The position numbers and the translations under genes are program-made. Below the pieces are notes generated by a model that searched no databases, was not told where the DNA came from, and worked only from the letters and a program-made list of their open reading frames with translations. This document shows positions 1 through 8,564 of a stretch of DNA of 64,000 bases, one piece after another. Source of the stretch: Streptomyces cirratus. GTDB taxonomy: Bacteria; Actinomycetota; Actinomycetes; Streptomycetales; Streptomycetaceae. Within the stretch, counting starts at the first letter, position 1; every line of letters begins with the position of its first letter. The stretch spans positions 62,001-126,000 of the forward strand of contig NZ_BMVP01000007.1 in NCBI RefSeq assembly GCF_014650775.1. Reading direction: 5' to 3'.

Positions 1-2
1 CT

Positions 3-1628
3 TCCGTGGGCTTGGCGCCCGTCTCCCCGAGGGAGGTCGACCACGAGGCGTCGGCCGCCGCGTCGGCGTTCGCCGCCGGTTCCGCCTCGGTGCTGTCGGC
101 CTGCTCGGCGACCGCGCCGGTTCGGCTGAGGTCCGGCGGGATCGGTGCGCGTGAACTGGCCCGGATCGGCAAGGCGGCCCAGGCCGACGACGCCGTCGTA
201 CGCCTCACCTTGGAGACCGCGTTTGCCGCCGGGCTGCTGGCTCGGGCCGGTGATCGCGTGGCACCCACCGAGGCTTACGACGGCTGGGCGGAACAGGAAC
301 CCCCGGAGCAGTTCGCCGTACTGCTCCGTGCATGGCGAGACCTGCCGCTCACCCCCTCCCGGGCCCGCGACGAGGACAACAAGGTGCTCCCCGCTCTCAG
401 CAGCGCACCGCCCTGCAACGGCTGCGTGCAGGCGCGCCACGGGCTGCTGGCCGCGGCCGCGCGGCTCCCGGCACGGCAGGGGGTGCGGGTCGCTTCGGAC
501 CTGGGGCCACTGATCGCCTGGGACCGCCCCCTCGCCGACTCGTCGCCGGACGGACCGCCGTTCGCCGGCGTGATCCGGGAGGCCGTACTCCTCGGCGTGC
601 TCGCACGCGGTGCTCTGTCCGCCATCGGCATCCACCTGAGGACCGGAGATACGGAGGGGCTGGGCATCGAGTGCCGGCGGCTGCTGCCCTCGGCCACCGC
701 GACGGCCCGGATGGGCGCCGACCTCACCGCCGTGGTCACCGGCATGCCGTCCGCGCGGCTAGCCTCGCTCCTGGACTCCGTCGCGGACCGGGAGACCAGG
801 GGCACGGCGTCGGTGTGGCGGTTCAGTGCCGGCAGCGTCCGCCGGGCTCTGGACGCCGGCCGTACCCGCGAGGACATCACAGCCGGCCTCGCCGCTGTCG
901 CCGCCGGGCCACTGCCACAGCCACTGTCGTACCTGATCGCCGACACCGCACGAGGCCACGGGCGGGTACGCGTCGCCCCCGCCGCCTGCGTTCTCCACGG
1001 CGACGAGCCCGCCCTCCTGGCCGAACTCGCCGCCCACCGCAGGCTCGCGGGGCTCGGACTACTACAGCTGGCGCCGACGGTGCTGATCAGCCGCAGCCCG
1101 CTCGACACCACCCTCGCCGCGCTCCGGGCGGAGGGATACGCCCCCGTCGCCGAGACCGACGAGGGAACGGTTCGCATCGAAAATGCCCGACCTCGGCGGG
1201 CGGCCGCTCCCGTCCCGGCTCCGCGCGGCTCCCGAGCGAGGGGCGGCGGCCGAATCGCTGCCATGAGCACGGCGGAAGAATCCACCGCTGTCGACCCGAG
1301 CACGCTGGCGACCCGGCTAGGGGCCGCCCCGGCCACGACCCCCGAACCGGCGCCGCTCGACGGCGGCGCACCCTTCGCCACGGACACCGAGGAGATCGTC
1401 GCGGCATGGGCCAAGCGCCTTCCGTACAGCGACATCCGCCGGCTCGCCCACGCCATCGACACCGATCGGGCCGTCACCATCGAGTACGTCGCCACCTCGG
1501 GCGGTCGGACCCTGCGCACCATCAGCCGCGCGGAACTCGATCCGCCCTACCTCGAAGCCTGGTGCCACCTGCGAGGCGACGCACGCGTCTTCACCCTCTC
1601 CCGCATCCACAGCGTCATGCCGGCATAG
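3..1628 (+). CDS. Helicase-associated / WYL domain protein, 5' end outside the window
   Basis: Reading frame open from the left edge, about 541 residues visible. It looks like the C-terminal part of the large actinobacterial helicase C-terminal (XPB/Ssl2 N-terminal-like, Helicase_C_3) protein. The last 75 residues resemble a WYL fold: they end in an ITIEYVATSGG-like strand, a LDPPYLEAWCHLRG segment and a short FTLSRI strand. A GTG at position 6 is possible, but homologues I recall are longer and no Shine-Dalgarno sequence can be seen this close to the edge, so the gene is treated as 5'-partial. The role is unproven, probably nucleic-acid binding in repair or regulation. About 240 bases with no recognisable signal separate it from the next gene. 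Confidence 0.75.
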   Translation, partial: SVGLAPVSPREVDHEASAAASAFAAGSASVLSACSATAPVRLRSGGIGARELARIGKAAQADDAVVRLTLETAFAAGLLARAGDRVAPTEAYDGWAEQEPPEQFAVLLRAWRDLPLTPSRARDEDNKVLPALSSAPPCNGCVQARHGLLAAAARLPARQGVRVASDLGPLIAWDRPLADSSPDGPPFAGVIREAVLLGVLARGALSAIGIHLRTGDTEGLGIECRRLLPSATATARMGADLTAVVTGMPSARLASLLDSVADRETRGTASVWRFSAGSVRRALDAGRTREDITAGLAAVAAGPLPQPLSYLIADTARGHGRVRVAPAACVLHGDEPALLAELAAHRRLAGLGLLQLAPTVLISRSPLDTTLAALRAEGYAPVAETDEGTVRIENARPRRAAAPVPAPRGSRARGGGRIAAMSTAEESTAVDPSTLATRLGAAPATTPEPAPLDGGAPFATDTEEIVAAWAKRLPYSDIRRLAHAIDTDRAVTIEYVATSGGRTLRTISRAELDPPYLEAWCHLRGDARVFTLSRIHSVMPA

Positions 1629-1872
1629 CCCCGCGGCCGCGGCCCGAGCCGGTACATCCCGTGCCGCTGGTGAATGACGAGCGTTCACTCCCCCGTTCGG
1701 AGCCGTCCGTACGGGGGTCGGCAGAACGCTCCGCCGCAGCGGGTCACAGAACGCCGGGAGGGGCCGCCCGGCGCGGGTCACGCGCGGTGGCCGGGGTGCC
1801 ACTGCGCGTACAACCATTGTTCTCGGTGAGCGATCCATGTCTGTGCACACATCCACTGCACAGGGGAGAGCC

Positions 1873-2340
1873 GTGAACCACCGCACCGCAACCGCCGTAC
1901 TGTCCGTCGTCATCGCTGCCGCAGGGCTCACCGCATGCGGCAGCGACAAGGACACCGACCAGCCGGTGGCGAAGAAGCCGCCCGCCGCCGCGCCGAGCAC
2001 CGCCGCCGTACCTTCGGCGGCCGGCAGCCCGTCGGCCTCCGCCGCCCCGGCGCCCAACGGCAAGGGGATTCCGCCCAAGCCGGACGCGGCGACCCAGGCC
2101 AAGTACATCGCCGCCCTGGCCGCCATCGACCCGGACATCGTCAACACCAAGCCGGACAAGGCGGTCGACCGGGGCCGCAACCAGTGCGAGTCGATCGCCG
2201 GCTTCCCCAATGACAAGCAGAAGCAGACCGACCTCACCAACCAGCGGTTCACCTCGCCCACCCACCCGGACGGATTCGGGCCGGCCAAGGCCGCCAAGAT
2301 CCTGGACGCGGTGCACACGCACCTCTGCCCCTCGTACTAG
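1873..2340 (+). CDS. Putative lipoprotein
   Basis: 155-residue exported protein. The GTG at 1873 is preceded by GGGGAG at a good distance; an upstream in-frame ATG at 1837 lacks a convincing ribosome site. The N-terminus is a type II signal peptide, with a hydrophobic AVLSVVIAAAGL stretch and lipobox LTAC giving a lipidated Cys at about residue 24. A Pro/Ala/Ser-rich linker of about 40 residues follows. The C-terminal domain contains DKAVDRGRNQCESI, matching small actinobacterial lipoproteins of the DUF732-like type (my inference). Expected on the outer face of the membrane; function unknown. Confidence 0.7.
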   Translation: MNHRTATAVLSVVIAAAGLTACGSDKDTDQPVAKKPPAAAPSTAAVPSAAGSPSASAAPAPNGKGIPPKPDAATQAKYIAALAAIDPDIVNTKPDKAVDRGRNQCESIAGFPNDKQKQTDLTNQRFTSPTHPDGFGPAKAAKILDAVHTHLCPSY

Positions 2341-2347
2341 CAGCCGC

Positions 2348-2377
2348 GGGGGCGGGCGGGGGCGGGGGCGGGGGCGG
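2348..2377 (+). repeat. G-run tract, potential G-quadruplex
   Basis: The + strand carries G runs of 5, 3, 5, 5 and 5 separated by single C residues, ending C-G-G. Four or more runs of at least three G with one-base loops is the classical quadruplex pattern. It lies just after the lipoprotein stop and before the ADP-ribosyltransferase gene. Confidence 0.6.
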
Positions 2378-2507
2378 TAAATCCTTTCGCCAGTACGACT
2401 GTTCCGCCCGTGCGGGTGGATCGCGGGCCGGGGGCGGCCCGGAGCGGTCGGTGCGCGCCTATAAAGGGCGCGTTCCGTTCGACCGACCTACCGATGGGCT
2501 CCCCGCC

Positions 2508-3188
2508 ATGTTGCAGGCCGCTCTGCGCGTACTCGCCGCCGTTTCCGTCGTCTCCGCCGTCGCCGTCTCACCCGCCGCCGCGGCGCCCGCCGCCGACCTG
2601 ACCTCCCCCTGCGGTCCCGTCACGGAGTACCGGGCCGCGGACTGGTGGCGTACGACCACGAACCCGATGATCGCCCAAGCCGTCGCCGCCACCGCCCTGG
2701 ACGAGAACTGGCAGTGGCGCGACGACACCAACACCCTCTGGCGCGGGGACACCCGGGAGACCGTCGACGAGCTCTTCCAGACGGGATTCACGCCCCGCGG
2801 GCAAGAGCTGAGCCCGCTGGCCGAGTACATCGTCAAGGGCGGCGGCCAGAACAGCGCCCACCTCAGCACGAGTTGCGAGAAGTGGGTGGCCCAGAAGTTC
2901 GCCACCTACGGCGCGGCGAAGACGGGCTGGGTCTACGAGATCGAGGCTCCGGGCGGCATCGACGTGAACGCCACCGCGCACCTGAACCACTACGACTCGC
3001 CGTACCTGTGGAACAAGGAGATCGACTTCCCGGGCGGGGTAGAGGGCCGCTACATCAAGGGCGCCTGCAAGTACCACCTGGTCTCCACGGACCCGGACAC
3101 GAAAGTCAGCACCTTCGAGAACCTCGGCTGCAAGAAGAACGACGGCTTCGCGCCGGCCGCGCTGGAGCAGATCGTCACCGCCCGGTAG
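2508..3188 (+). CDS. Secreted scabin/pierisin-like ADP-ribosyltransferase toxin
   Basis: 226 residues. ATG at 2508 gives a clean Sec signal peptide (cleavage likely after VSPAAA, residues 20-25). The mature part has the arginine/STS/ExE-class ADP-ribosyltransferase order: LWRGDTR (Arg79) for NAD binding, HLSTSCE (STS at 120-122), and WNKEIDFPGG with the catalytic Glu171. Two paired Cys candidates (35, 123, 187, 208) suit a secreted fold. Known relatives (Streptomyces Scabin, S. coelicolor ScARP, insect pierisins) modify guanine in DNA or nucleosides and carry Gln two residues before the catalytic Glu. Here that position is Asn169 (N-x-E), which may change target choice. No immunity gene is seen, as expected for an exported enzyme. 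Confidence 0.8.
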   Translation: MLQAALRVLAAVSVVSAVAVSPAAAAPAADLTSPCGPVTEYRAADWWRTTTNPMIAQAVAATALDENWQWRDDTNTLWRGDTRETVDELFQTGFTPRGQELSPLAEYIVKGGGQNSAHLSTSCEKWVAQKFATYGAAKTGWVYEIEAPGGIDVNATAHLNHYDSPYLWNKEIDFPGGVEGRYIKGACKYHLVSTDPDTKVSTFENLGCKKNDGFAPAALEQIVTAR

Positions 3189-3323
3189 TGGCGGCGGCGC
3201 CGCGGCCGGGCCCGTCGTCCGGCGCCGACCGGGCTCCCGGTGGATCCGCCCGCGCGGGTCCACCGGCGGAGGCCCGCCCGCGCGGGTCCGCCCGCGCCGG
3301 CGCGGAACCGTTCGCCCGACGCG

Positions 3324-4136
3324 CTACGCGAACTTCGGCATCTCACCGACCCGTGTCGACATGTCGATCGCCGCGAACGCCGCTCCCTGCTGGTCCGTCA
3401 GCGCCGCGAACCGGCCGAACGGGCTGTCCATCGGCCCGAAGTGGAGCCGGCCGCCCCGTGCCTGCGCCTTCTGCACCGCCTCGTCGCAGTCCGGGACCCC
3501 GAAGAACACCTGGATGTGGGGCGGGACCTCCGGCGGGAACTCGTCCCCCATGTTCATCCGGCCCAGCACCGGGTTCTCCGCGCCGCCCAGGCTGAATACC
3601 TTGTAGTCCATCCCCGCCGCCTCGGGGTCGTCGCCCAGGTCCATCTGCCGGGCCTGGTACGGGAACACCTTCGGCAGGAACTCGTCCACCTTCGCCACGT
3701 CCCGCGTGAAGACCTCCGCCCAGGCGAACGATCCCGCCTCACCGGCCTTCTCGAAGCCCTTGTGTTCGCCCGGCTGCCAGACGCCGAACACCGCGCCGCT
3801 CGGCTCCTTGGCGATCACCATCGTGCCGAAGCCGCCGACCTGCATCGGCCCCATCGCCACCTCGCCGCCCGCCGACCTGATCTTCTCCGCCGTGGCGGCC
3901 GCGTCCGGTGAGGCGAAGTACAGGCACCACTGCGACGGGGCGTCGACACCCGGCATCGGCGGCACGACGGCGGCGACGGCCTTGCCGTCGGAGTAGGCCT
4001 GCGTGTAGTTGCCGTACTCGCCCGCCGCTTCGCCGAACGTCCAGCCCAGCACGTCACCGTAGAAGGCCTTGGCCCCCTCCACGTCGGCGAACATCGCGTC
4101 CACCCAGCAAGGAGCGCCTTCCGGGTACTCAGTCAT
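3324..4136 (-). CDS. VOC (glyoxalase/bleomycin-resistance fold) family protein
   Basis: 270 residues, beginning MTEYPEGAPCWVD (cat at 4134-4136). It contains two tandem VOC modules: the first with FADVEGAKAFYGDVLGW, the second starting around AEVFTRDVAKVDEFL and ending FAALTDQQGAAFAAI. This two-module form is common in Streptomyces hydroxylase/glyoxalase-like proteins. The module brings metal-binding His/Glu residues together, but the substrate cannot be inferred. It lies convergent to the ADP-ribosyltransferase gene and divergent from the repair gene at 4248. Confidence 0.85.
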   Translation of the reverse strand: MTEYPEGAPCWVDAMFADVEGAKAFYGDVLGWTFGEAAGEYGNYTQAYSDGKAVAAVVPPMPGVDAPSQWCLYFASPDAAATAEKIRSAGGEVAMGPMQVGGFGTMVIAKEPSGAVFGVWQPGEHKGFEKAGEAGSFAWAEVFTRDVAKVDEFLPKVFPYQARQMDLGDDPEAAGMDYKVFSLGGAENPVLGRMNMGDEFPPEVPPHIQVFFGVPDCDEAVQKAQARGGRLHFGPMDSPFGRFAALTDQQGAAFAAIDMSTRVGEMPKFA

Positions 4137-4247
4137 GATCGATCGACTCCCGTGTCGTGTACGTCGTCGTGACCCGTCTCGGTTCACACGCTAGGCGGCC
4201 GGTGCGCCGCCCGCGCGCGGAGGACGGCCACGGGAGAGGCTGGAGCC

Positions 4248-4862
4248 ATGGACAAGGACATCACCATCCGGCTGGCCCAGCAGCCGGAGGCCGACGCGCT
4301 GCTCGGCCGGAGCCCGCTCGCCGCGCTCGTCGGGATGCTGCTCGACCAGCAGGTACCGATGGAGTGGGCCTTCTCGGGGCCGTACACGATCGCCCGCCGG
4401 ATGGACGCGGACGACCTCGACGCCCACGTGATCGCCGCCTACGACCCGGAGGCCTTCGCCGCGCTGCTCTCCGAGAAGCCGGCCGTGCACCGCTACCCGG
4501 GCTCCATGGCCAAGCGGGTGCAGCAGCTGTGCGCGTACCTGGTGGAGCACTACGACGGGGACGCGGAGGGGATCTGGCGGGACGCGGGATCCGGGGCCGA
4601 GCTGCTGCGGCGGCTGAGGGACCTGCCCGGCTTCGGGGAGCAGAAGGCGCAGATCTTCCTGGCCCTGCTGGGCAAGCGGTTCGGGGTGCGTCCGAAGGGC
4701 TGGCGGGAGGCGGCCGGGGGCTACGGGGAGGCGGGCGTCCACCGCTCGGCGGCGGACATCACCGGGCCGGAGTCACTGGCCAAGGTGCGGGAGTACAAGC
4801 AGGAGCACAAGGCCGCCGCGAAGGCCGCGAAGGCCGCGAAGGCGCACGGCGGGGAGGCATAG
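4248..4862 (+). CDS. HhH-GPD-type base excision DNA repair protein
   Basis: 204 residues. ATG at 4248 is 111 bases from the divergent VOC gene start. The N-terminal part has LAALVGMLLDQQVPMEWAF, typical of the actinobacterial HhH-GPD group. The helix-hairpin-helix LPGFGEQKA sits at 126-134, followed by FLALLGKRFGVRPKGW. No four-cysteine iron-sulfur loop is present. The last 20 residues are Lys/Ala-rich (KAAAKAAKAAKAHGG), probably a DNA-contacting tail. Likely removes damaged bases; the lesion is unknown. Confidence 0.85.
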   Translation: MDKDITIRLAQQPEADALLGRSPLAALVGMLLDQQVPMEWAFSGPYTIARRMDADDLDAHVIAAYDPEAFAALLSEKPAVHRYPGSMAKRVQQLCAYLVEHYDGDAEGIWRDAGSGAELLRRLRDLPGFGEQKAQIFLALLGKRFGVRPKGWREAAGGYGEAGVHRSAADITGPESLAKVREYKQEHKAAAKAAKAAKAHGGEA

Positions 4863-4972
4863 GGCGGGGGAGGCACACGCCGAGGAGGCGCAGGTCGGTG
4901 CGGGTGTGGCGAGTTGACGAACGCTCGCCCACGGGGACGCGGGTACCGTCCCCGGCGCCTTACGCTCGGCCC

Positions 4973-5446
4973 ATGACCTCGAACCTCACCCGCGCGACCA
5001 CCGCCGAATCCATCTCCGACGGCCCGGGCAGCATCATAAAGCTGCTCACCGACACCCCCGAACTCACCTGCAACACGGCCGTCTTCGAGGTCGGCGCGGC
5101 CGGCGCCCCCGTGCACTTCCACACCAAGGCGACCGAGTTCTTCCACGTCACCGAGGGCCGGCTCGACGTACTCGTCGGCGACGAGGTCCACACCCTGGGC
5201 AAGGGCGACTTCCTCAGCGTCCCGCCCGGCGTGAAGCACGCCTTCGCCCCGGCGGCCGGCCACACCGCCGAGGTGTTCGTCGGCTTCACCCCCGGCATGG
5301 CCCGCTTCGACTACTACCGCCTGCTGGGCCGGGTGCGCGAGGGCGAGGCGACCGTGCAGGACATCATCGACAGCCAGCCCGTCTACGACAACCACTACGC
5401 GGAGAGCGAGGCCTGGGCCGGGCGCCCGCGCAGCGCCGAGGCGTAG
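4973..5446 (+). CDS. Cupin domain protein
   Basis: 157 residues from the ATG at 4973. A single conserved cupin barrel: motif 1 around APVHFHTKATEFFHVTEG supplies the metal-binding His-x-His, Glu and later His, and motif 2 is LSVPPGVKHAFAP. Such stand-alone cupins are often small dioxygenases or ligand-binding proteins; no substrate can be assigned. Its last 52 bases overlap the 3' end of the convergent opcA gene. Confidence 0.85.
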   Translation: MTSNLTRATTAESISDGPGSIIKLLTDTPELTCNTAVFEVGAAGAPVHFHTKATEFFHVTEGRLDVLVGDEVHTLGKGDFLSVPPGVKHAFAPAAGHTAEVFVGFTPGMARFDYYRLLGRVREGEATVQDIIDSQPVYDNHYAESEAWAGRPRSAEA

Positions 5447-6327
5447 ACGACGTCGGCGTCGAGCCGCCGCAGTTCCTCCGCGATCAGCTCGGCGAGGCTG
5501 CGGATCTTGAGGGCGACCTTGCGGTCCGGCCACCCCGGCAGGGACAGGGTGGCCAGCACCCCGTCGGGCCGGTCCACCCGGATCTCGCCCCCGGTCGTCT
5601 CCAGCCGGACCCGCGTCACCACCGGCCCCTCCGAGACCACCCGCTCCACCGGCACCCCCAGCCGGACCTCCAGCCAGCGCGCCAGCAGCTCGGCGCTCGC
5701 GTTGTCCGCCTCGCTCTCCACCGCCGCGCCCGTCACCGGCAGCGGCGCCTGGTCCAAGGAGCCGGCCAGCAGCGAGCGCCATGGCGTCAGCCGGGTCCAG
5801 GCGAGGTCGGTGTCGCCGGGAGCGTAGGAGGCCGCCCGCTCGCGCAGTACGCCCACCGGGTCCGCGGTCGCCTGGGCGTCGGTGATCCGGCGCTGCGCCA
5901 GGGCGCCCAGCGGATCGTGTGCCGTCGAGGCGGGGGCCTCGGACGGCCACCACGCCACCACCGGCGCGTCCGGCGCCAGCAGGGGCAGCACGACCGAACT
6001 GGCGTGCTCGGTCAGTTCGCCGTACAGCCGCAGCAGCACGATCTCGCCCGACCCGGCGTCGGAACCGACGCGCAGTTCGGCGTCCAGGCGGGTCCGGTGG
6101 AGCTTGCGCGGACCGCGGGCGGTCCGTTTGATCACCGCGATGATGCGGGAGGGGTGCTCTAGCGAGGCTTCGGAGGCCGCGCGTACGGCGTCGTAGGCGT
6201 TCTCCTCGTCGGTGACCACGACGAGCGTGAGCACCAGCCCCATGGCGGGGCTGCCGACGGCTCGGCGCGCTTCGAGGAGGGCCCGGTCGATCTTTCCGGA
6301 CGTGGTGTCGGTGAGGTCTGTCCGCAT
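5395..6327 (-). CDS. opcA: Glucose-6-phosphate dehydrogenase assembly protein OpcA
   Basis: 310 residues, start MRTDLTDTTSGKIDRAL. It matches the OpcA family, which allosterically activates or assembles glucose-6-phosphate dehydrogenase in actinobacteria and cyanobacteria and so supplies NADPH through the pentose phosphate pathway. Recognisable blocks are GLVLTLVVVTDEENAYDAVRAASEASLEHPSRI split over residues 30-63, APVVAWWPSEAP, and DLAWTRLTPWRSLLA. No zwf is next to it: neighbours are a cupin gene (convergent, overlapping 52 bases) and a HerA-like gene, so it is probably a second, orphan opcA copy. Confidence 0.85.
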   Translation of the reverse strand: MRTDLTDTTSGKIDRALLEARRAVGSPAMGLVLTLVVVTDEENAYDAVRAASEASLEHPSRIIAVIKRTARGPRKLHRTRLDAELRVGSDAGSGEIVLLRLYGELTEHASSVVLPLLAPDAPVVAWWPSEAPASTAHDPLGALAQRRITDAQATADPVGVLRERAASYAPGDTDLAWTRLTPWRSLLAGSLDQAPLPVTGAAVESEADNASAELLARWLEVRLGVPVERVVSEGPVVTRVRLETTGGEIRVDRPDGVLATLSLPGWPDRKVALKIRSLAELIAEELRRLDADVVYASALRGRPAQASLSA

Positions 6328-6423
6328 GATCCGAGTCTGTCAGCGAAGGCCATGGATATGGCAACCGGTTCAGTGGATTGCGCCTGGACCGCCCGACTGG
6401 GCCGTCCGGGCGAATGCAGTGGT

Positions 6424-8046
6424 TCAGCGTCGGCGGCGGGCCGTTCCGAAGAGCGAGCGCGAGATCTCCCGGCCCAGCTGAGTGCCGACGGACCGGGCCA
6501 GCGAGCGGAAGAGCCCGCTCCCTACCACCTGCTGCGCGAGCGACGGTTCCGCCCGGGTGGCCCCGCGGCCCTCCTTCTCGGCCTGCCTGCCCTCCTTCTC
6601 CGCTTGCCTGCCCTCCTTCTCGGCCTGCCTGCGCTCCTTCTCGGCCTCCTCCGCCGAGGCGGCCCGTTCCGCCTCGGCCTCGGCCGCGGCCTGCTCGGCG
6701 CTGATCTTCTCGTAGGCCGACTCGCGGTCGACCGGCTGTGCGTACCGGGCGTACAGGGGCGAGGAGGTCACCGCACGGTTCAGGGCGGCCGCGTCGACCG
6801 GCCCCATCAGCGACTGCGGGGCGCGCAGCCGCGTCGCCGCGACGGGCGTGGGCGCGCCCTTCTCGCTCAGCACGGTGATCACCGCCTCGCCAGTCCCGAG
6901 CTGGGTGAGCAGTTCCTCCAGGTCGTAGGCCGAGTGGGGGAACGTCTGCACGGTCGCCCTGAGCGCCTTCGCATCGTCGGGGGTGAAGGCGCGCAGCGCG
7001 TGCTGGACCCGGTTGCCGAGCTGCGCCAGCACGTCCGCCGGCACGTCCTTGGGCGTCTGCGTCACGAAGAAGACGCCGATTCCCTTGGAGCGGATGAGCC
7101 GGACGGTCTGCGTGATGGATTCGAGGAACGCCTTCGAGGCGTCGTGGAACAGCAGGTGCGCCTCGTCGAAGAAGAAGACGAGTTTCGGCCGCTCCACGTC
7201 CCCCACCTCCGGCAGGTCCATATAGAGGTCGGCCAGCAGCCACATCAGGAAGGTGGAAAAGAGCTGTGGTTTGTCCTGTACCGCCGGGAGTTCGAGTACG
7301 GAGACGATCCCGCGCCCGTCGGGGGCCGTCCGGAGGAATTCCGAGGTGTCGAATTCCGGCTCTCCGAAGAAATCCGCGGCGCCCTGCTGTTCGAAGGCGG
7401 TGAGCGAGCGCAAAATCACCCCGGCGGTCACCGTGGAAAGGCCGCCGATGCCTTTGAGCTCGGCCTTTCCCTGATCGGACACGAGAAAGGCGACGACCGC
7501 CCGCAGGTCTTTGAGGTCGATCAGCTCCAGACCCTTGGAATCGGCGTAATGGAAGATGAGACCGAGCGACTGCTCCTGCGTCTGGTTGAGCTGCAACACC
7601 TTCGACAGGAGGACGGGGCCGAAAGACGTCACCGTGGCCCGGAGCGGAATGCCGGCCCCGATCCCGCCCAGGGAGTAGAACTCGGCCGGATATCCGGTCG
7701 CCGACCATTCCTGGGCCACTTCCCCGGCCCGCTCGCGGATGCGGTCGTTCGGCACACCGGGCGCCGAAATCCCCGAGACGTCGCCTTTGATGTCTGCGAG
7801 GAAGACGGGAACGCCCGCCGCCGAGAGCTGCTCGGCGATCAGCTGCAGGGTTTTCGTCTTGCCGGTGCCGGTGGCGCCCGCGACCAGTCCGTGCCGGTTG
7901 AGCATGGCCAGCGGGATGCGGATCTGCCGGTCCGGCAGGCAGGTGCCGTCCCAGAGCAGGGCTCCCAGATCGAGCGCTGGTCCTGTGAAGGCGTACCCGG
8001 CGGCGATCTGGTCGGCCGGGGACACGGGGTCGGTGCTCTCGCTCAT
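6424..8046 (-). CDS. HerA-like helicase/ATPase (DUF853)
   Basis: 540 residues, start MSESTDPVSPADQ. P-loop GATGTGKT at 57-64 and Walker B FFFDEAH at 291-297 define a HerA/FtsK-type motor ATPase. The block FLADIKGDVSG following the P-loop is characteristic of the DUF853 subgroup. Residues from about 430 to 515 are an Ala/Glu/Lys/Arg-rich coiled coil with a heptad repeat, and the tail GREISRSLFGTARRRR is basic. HerA relatives translocate DNA, often with NurA nuclease; no nuclease gene is adjacent, so the partner is unknown. The gene is divergent from the small protein at 8136. Confidence 0.85.
   Translation of the reverse strand: MSESTDPVSPADQIAAGYAFTGPALDLGALLWDGTCLPDRQIRIPLAMLNRHGLVAGATGTGKTKTLQLIAEQLSAAGVPVFLADIKGDVSGISAPGVPNDRIRERAGEVAQEWSATGYPAEFYSLGGIGAGIPLRATVTSFGPVLLSKVLQLNQTQEQSLGLIFHYADSKGLELIDLKDLRAVVAFLVSDQGKAELKGIGGLSTVTAGVILRSLTAFEQQGAADFFGEPEFDTSEFLRTAPDGRGIVSVLELPAVQDKPQLFSTFLMWLLADLYMDLPEVGDVERPKLVFFFDEAHLLFHDASKAFLESITQTVRLIRSKGIGVFFVTQTPKDVPADVLAQLGNRVQHALRAFTPDDAKALRATVQTFPHSAYDLEELLTQLGTGEAVITVLSEKGAPTPVAATRLRAPQSLMGPVDAAALNRAVTSSPLYARYAQPVDRESAYEKISAEQAAAEAEAERAASAEEAEKERRQAEKEGRQAEKEGRQAEKEGRGATRAEPSLAQQVVGSGLFRSLARSVGTQLGREISRSLFGTARRRR
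6569..6631 (-). repeat. Three tandem 21-bp repeats coding a QAEKEGR heptad
   Basis: Three consecutive 21-bp units (6569-6589, 6590-6610, 6611-6631) with at most two differences, and a degenerate fourth copy to about 6652. They encode repeated QAEKEGR heptads in the coiled-coil tail of the HerA-like ATPase. Unit number could vary by slippage without a frameshift. Confidence 0.8.
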
Positions 8047-8135
8047 GAAGTCACTCCCGGATTGGCCCTGTCTGCCACTTTTGCACCACCGTCACGATGC
8101 TGCGCCCGCAGGCACCGGCCCGGTAGGCTTTCCGT

Positions 8136-8432
8136 GTGATCTTCAAGCGCATCGGAAGCGGGCGGCCGTACCCCGACCACGGCAGGGAAACCACCCGGCA
8201 GTGGGCGGACGTCGCCCCGCGCCCGGTCCGGCTCGACCAGCTCGTGACGACCAAGGGACAGCTGGACCTCGAGACACTGCTCGCCGAGGACTCCACCTTC
8301 TACGGGGACCTCTTCGCGCACGTCGTGAAGTGGCAGGGCGACCTGTGCCTGGAGGACGGGCTGCACCGCGCCGTGCGCGCGGCCCTCCAGCAGCGCCAGG
8401 TGCTGCACGCGCGCGTCCTCGAAATGGACTGA
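8136..8432 (+). CDS. Small conserved protein, VapB-antitoxin-like annotation
   Basis: 98 residues starting with GTG at 8136 (MIFKRIGSGRPYPDHGRET). Streptomyces homologues are often labelled type II antitoxin VapB-family, but no PIN-domain toxin is adjacent, so a toxin-antitoxin role is not supported here. The protein contains no membrane segment or signal peptide. It is divergent from the HerA-like gene and lies upstream of the LytR_C gene in the same direction. Confidence 0.6.
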   Translation: MIFKRIGSGRPYPDHGRETTRQWADVAPRPVRLDQLVTTKGQLDLETLLAEDSTFYGDLFAHVVKWQGDLCLEDGLHRAVRAALQQRQVLHARVLEMD

Positions 8433-8564
8433 CAGCAGCTGCCCCCGGCTCCCGATCGGTGACGAGAGCCGTCCTGACCGGCCGATTGCGCCTTTCGGGT
8501 CGGCCTTTGCCGATCAATAGATCATTTAGTAGGCATCGTTCCGGTACGGCACTACGCTGCGCCC

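Noticed and set aside
275..1522. Long minus-strand open frame opposite the first gene
   Set aside because: Ser/Arg/Ala-rich composition typical of the antisense of GC-biased coding DNA; no motif and no ribosome site.
2460..2466. TATAAA near the ADP-ribosyltransferase gene as a promoter
   Set aside because: Single hexamer without a matching -35 element; not enough to support a call.
4721..7708. 995-codon minus-strand open frame spanning cupin, opcA and HerA genes
   Set aside because: Extremely Arg/Gly/Pro-rich, and it crosses several well-supported genes in other frames.
8136..8432. Complete VapBC toxin-antitoxin module
   Set aside because: No PIN-domain partner on either side; only the small antitoxin-like gene is present.
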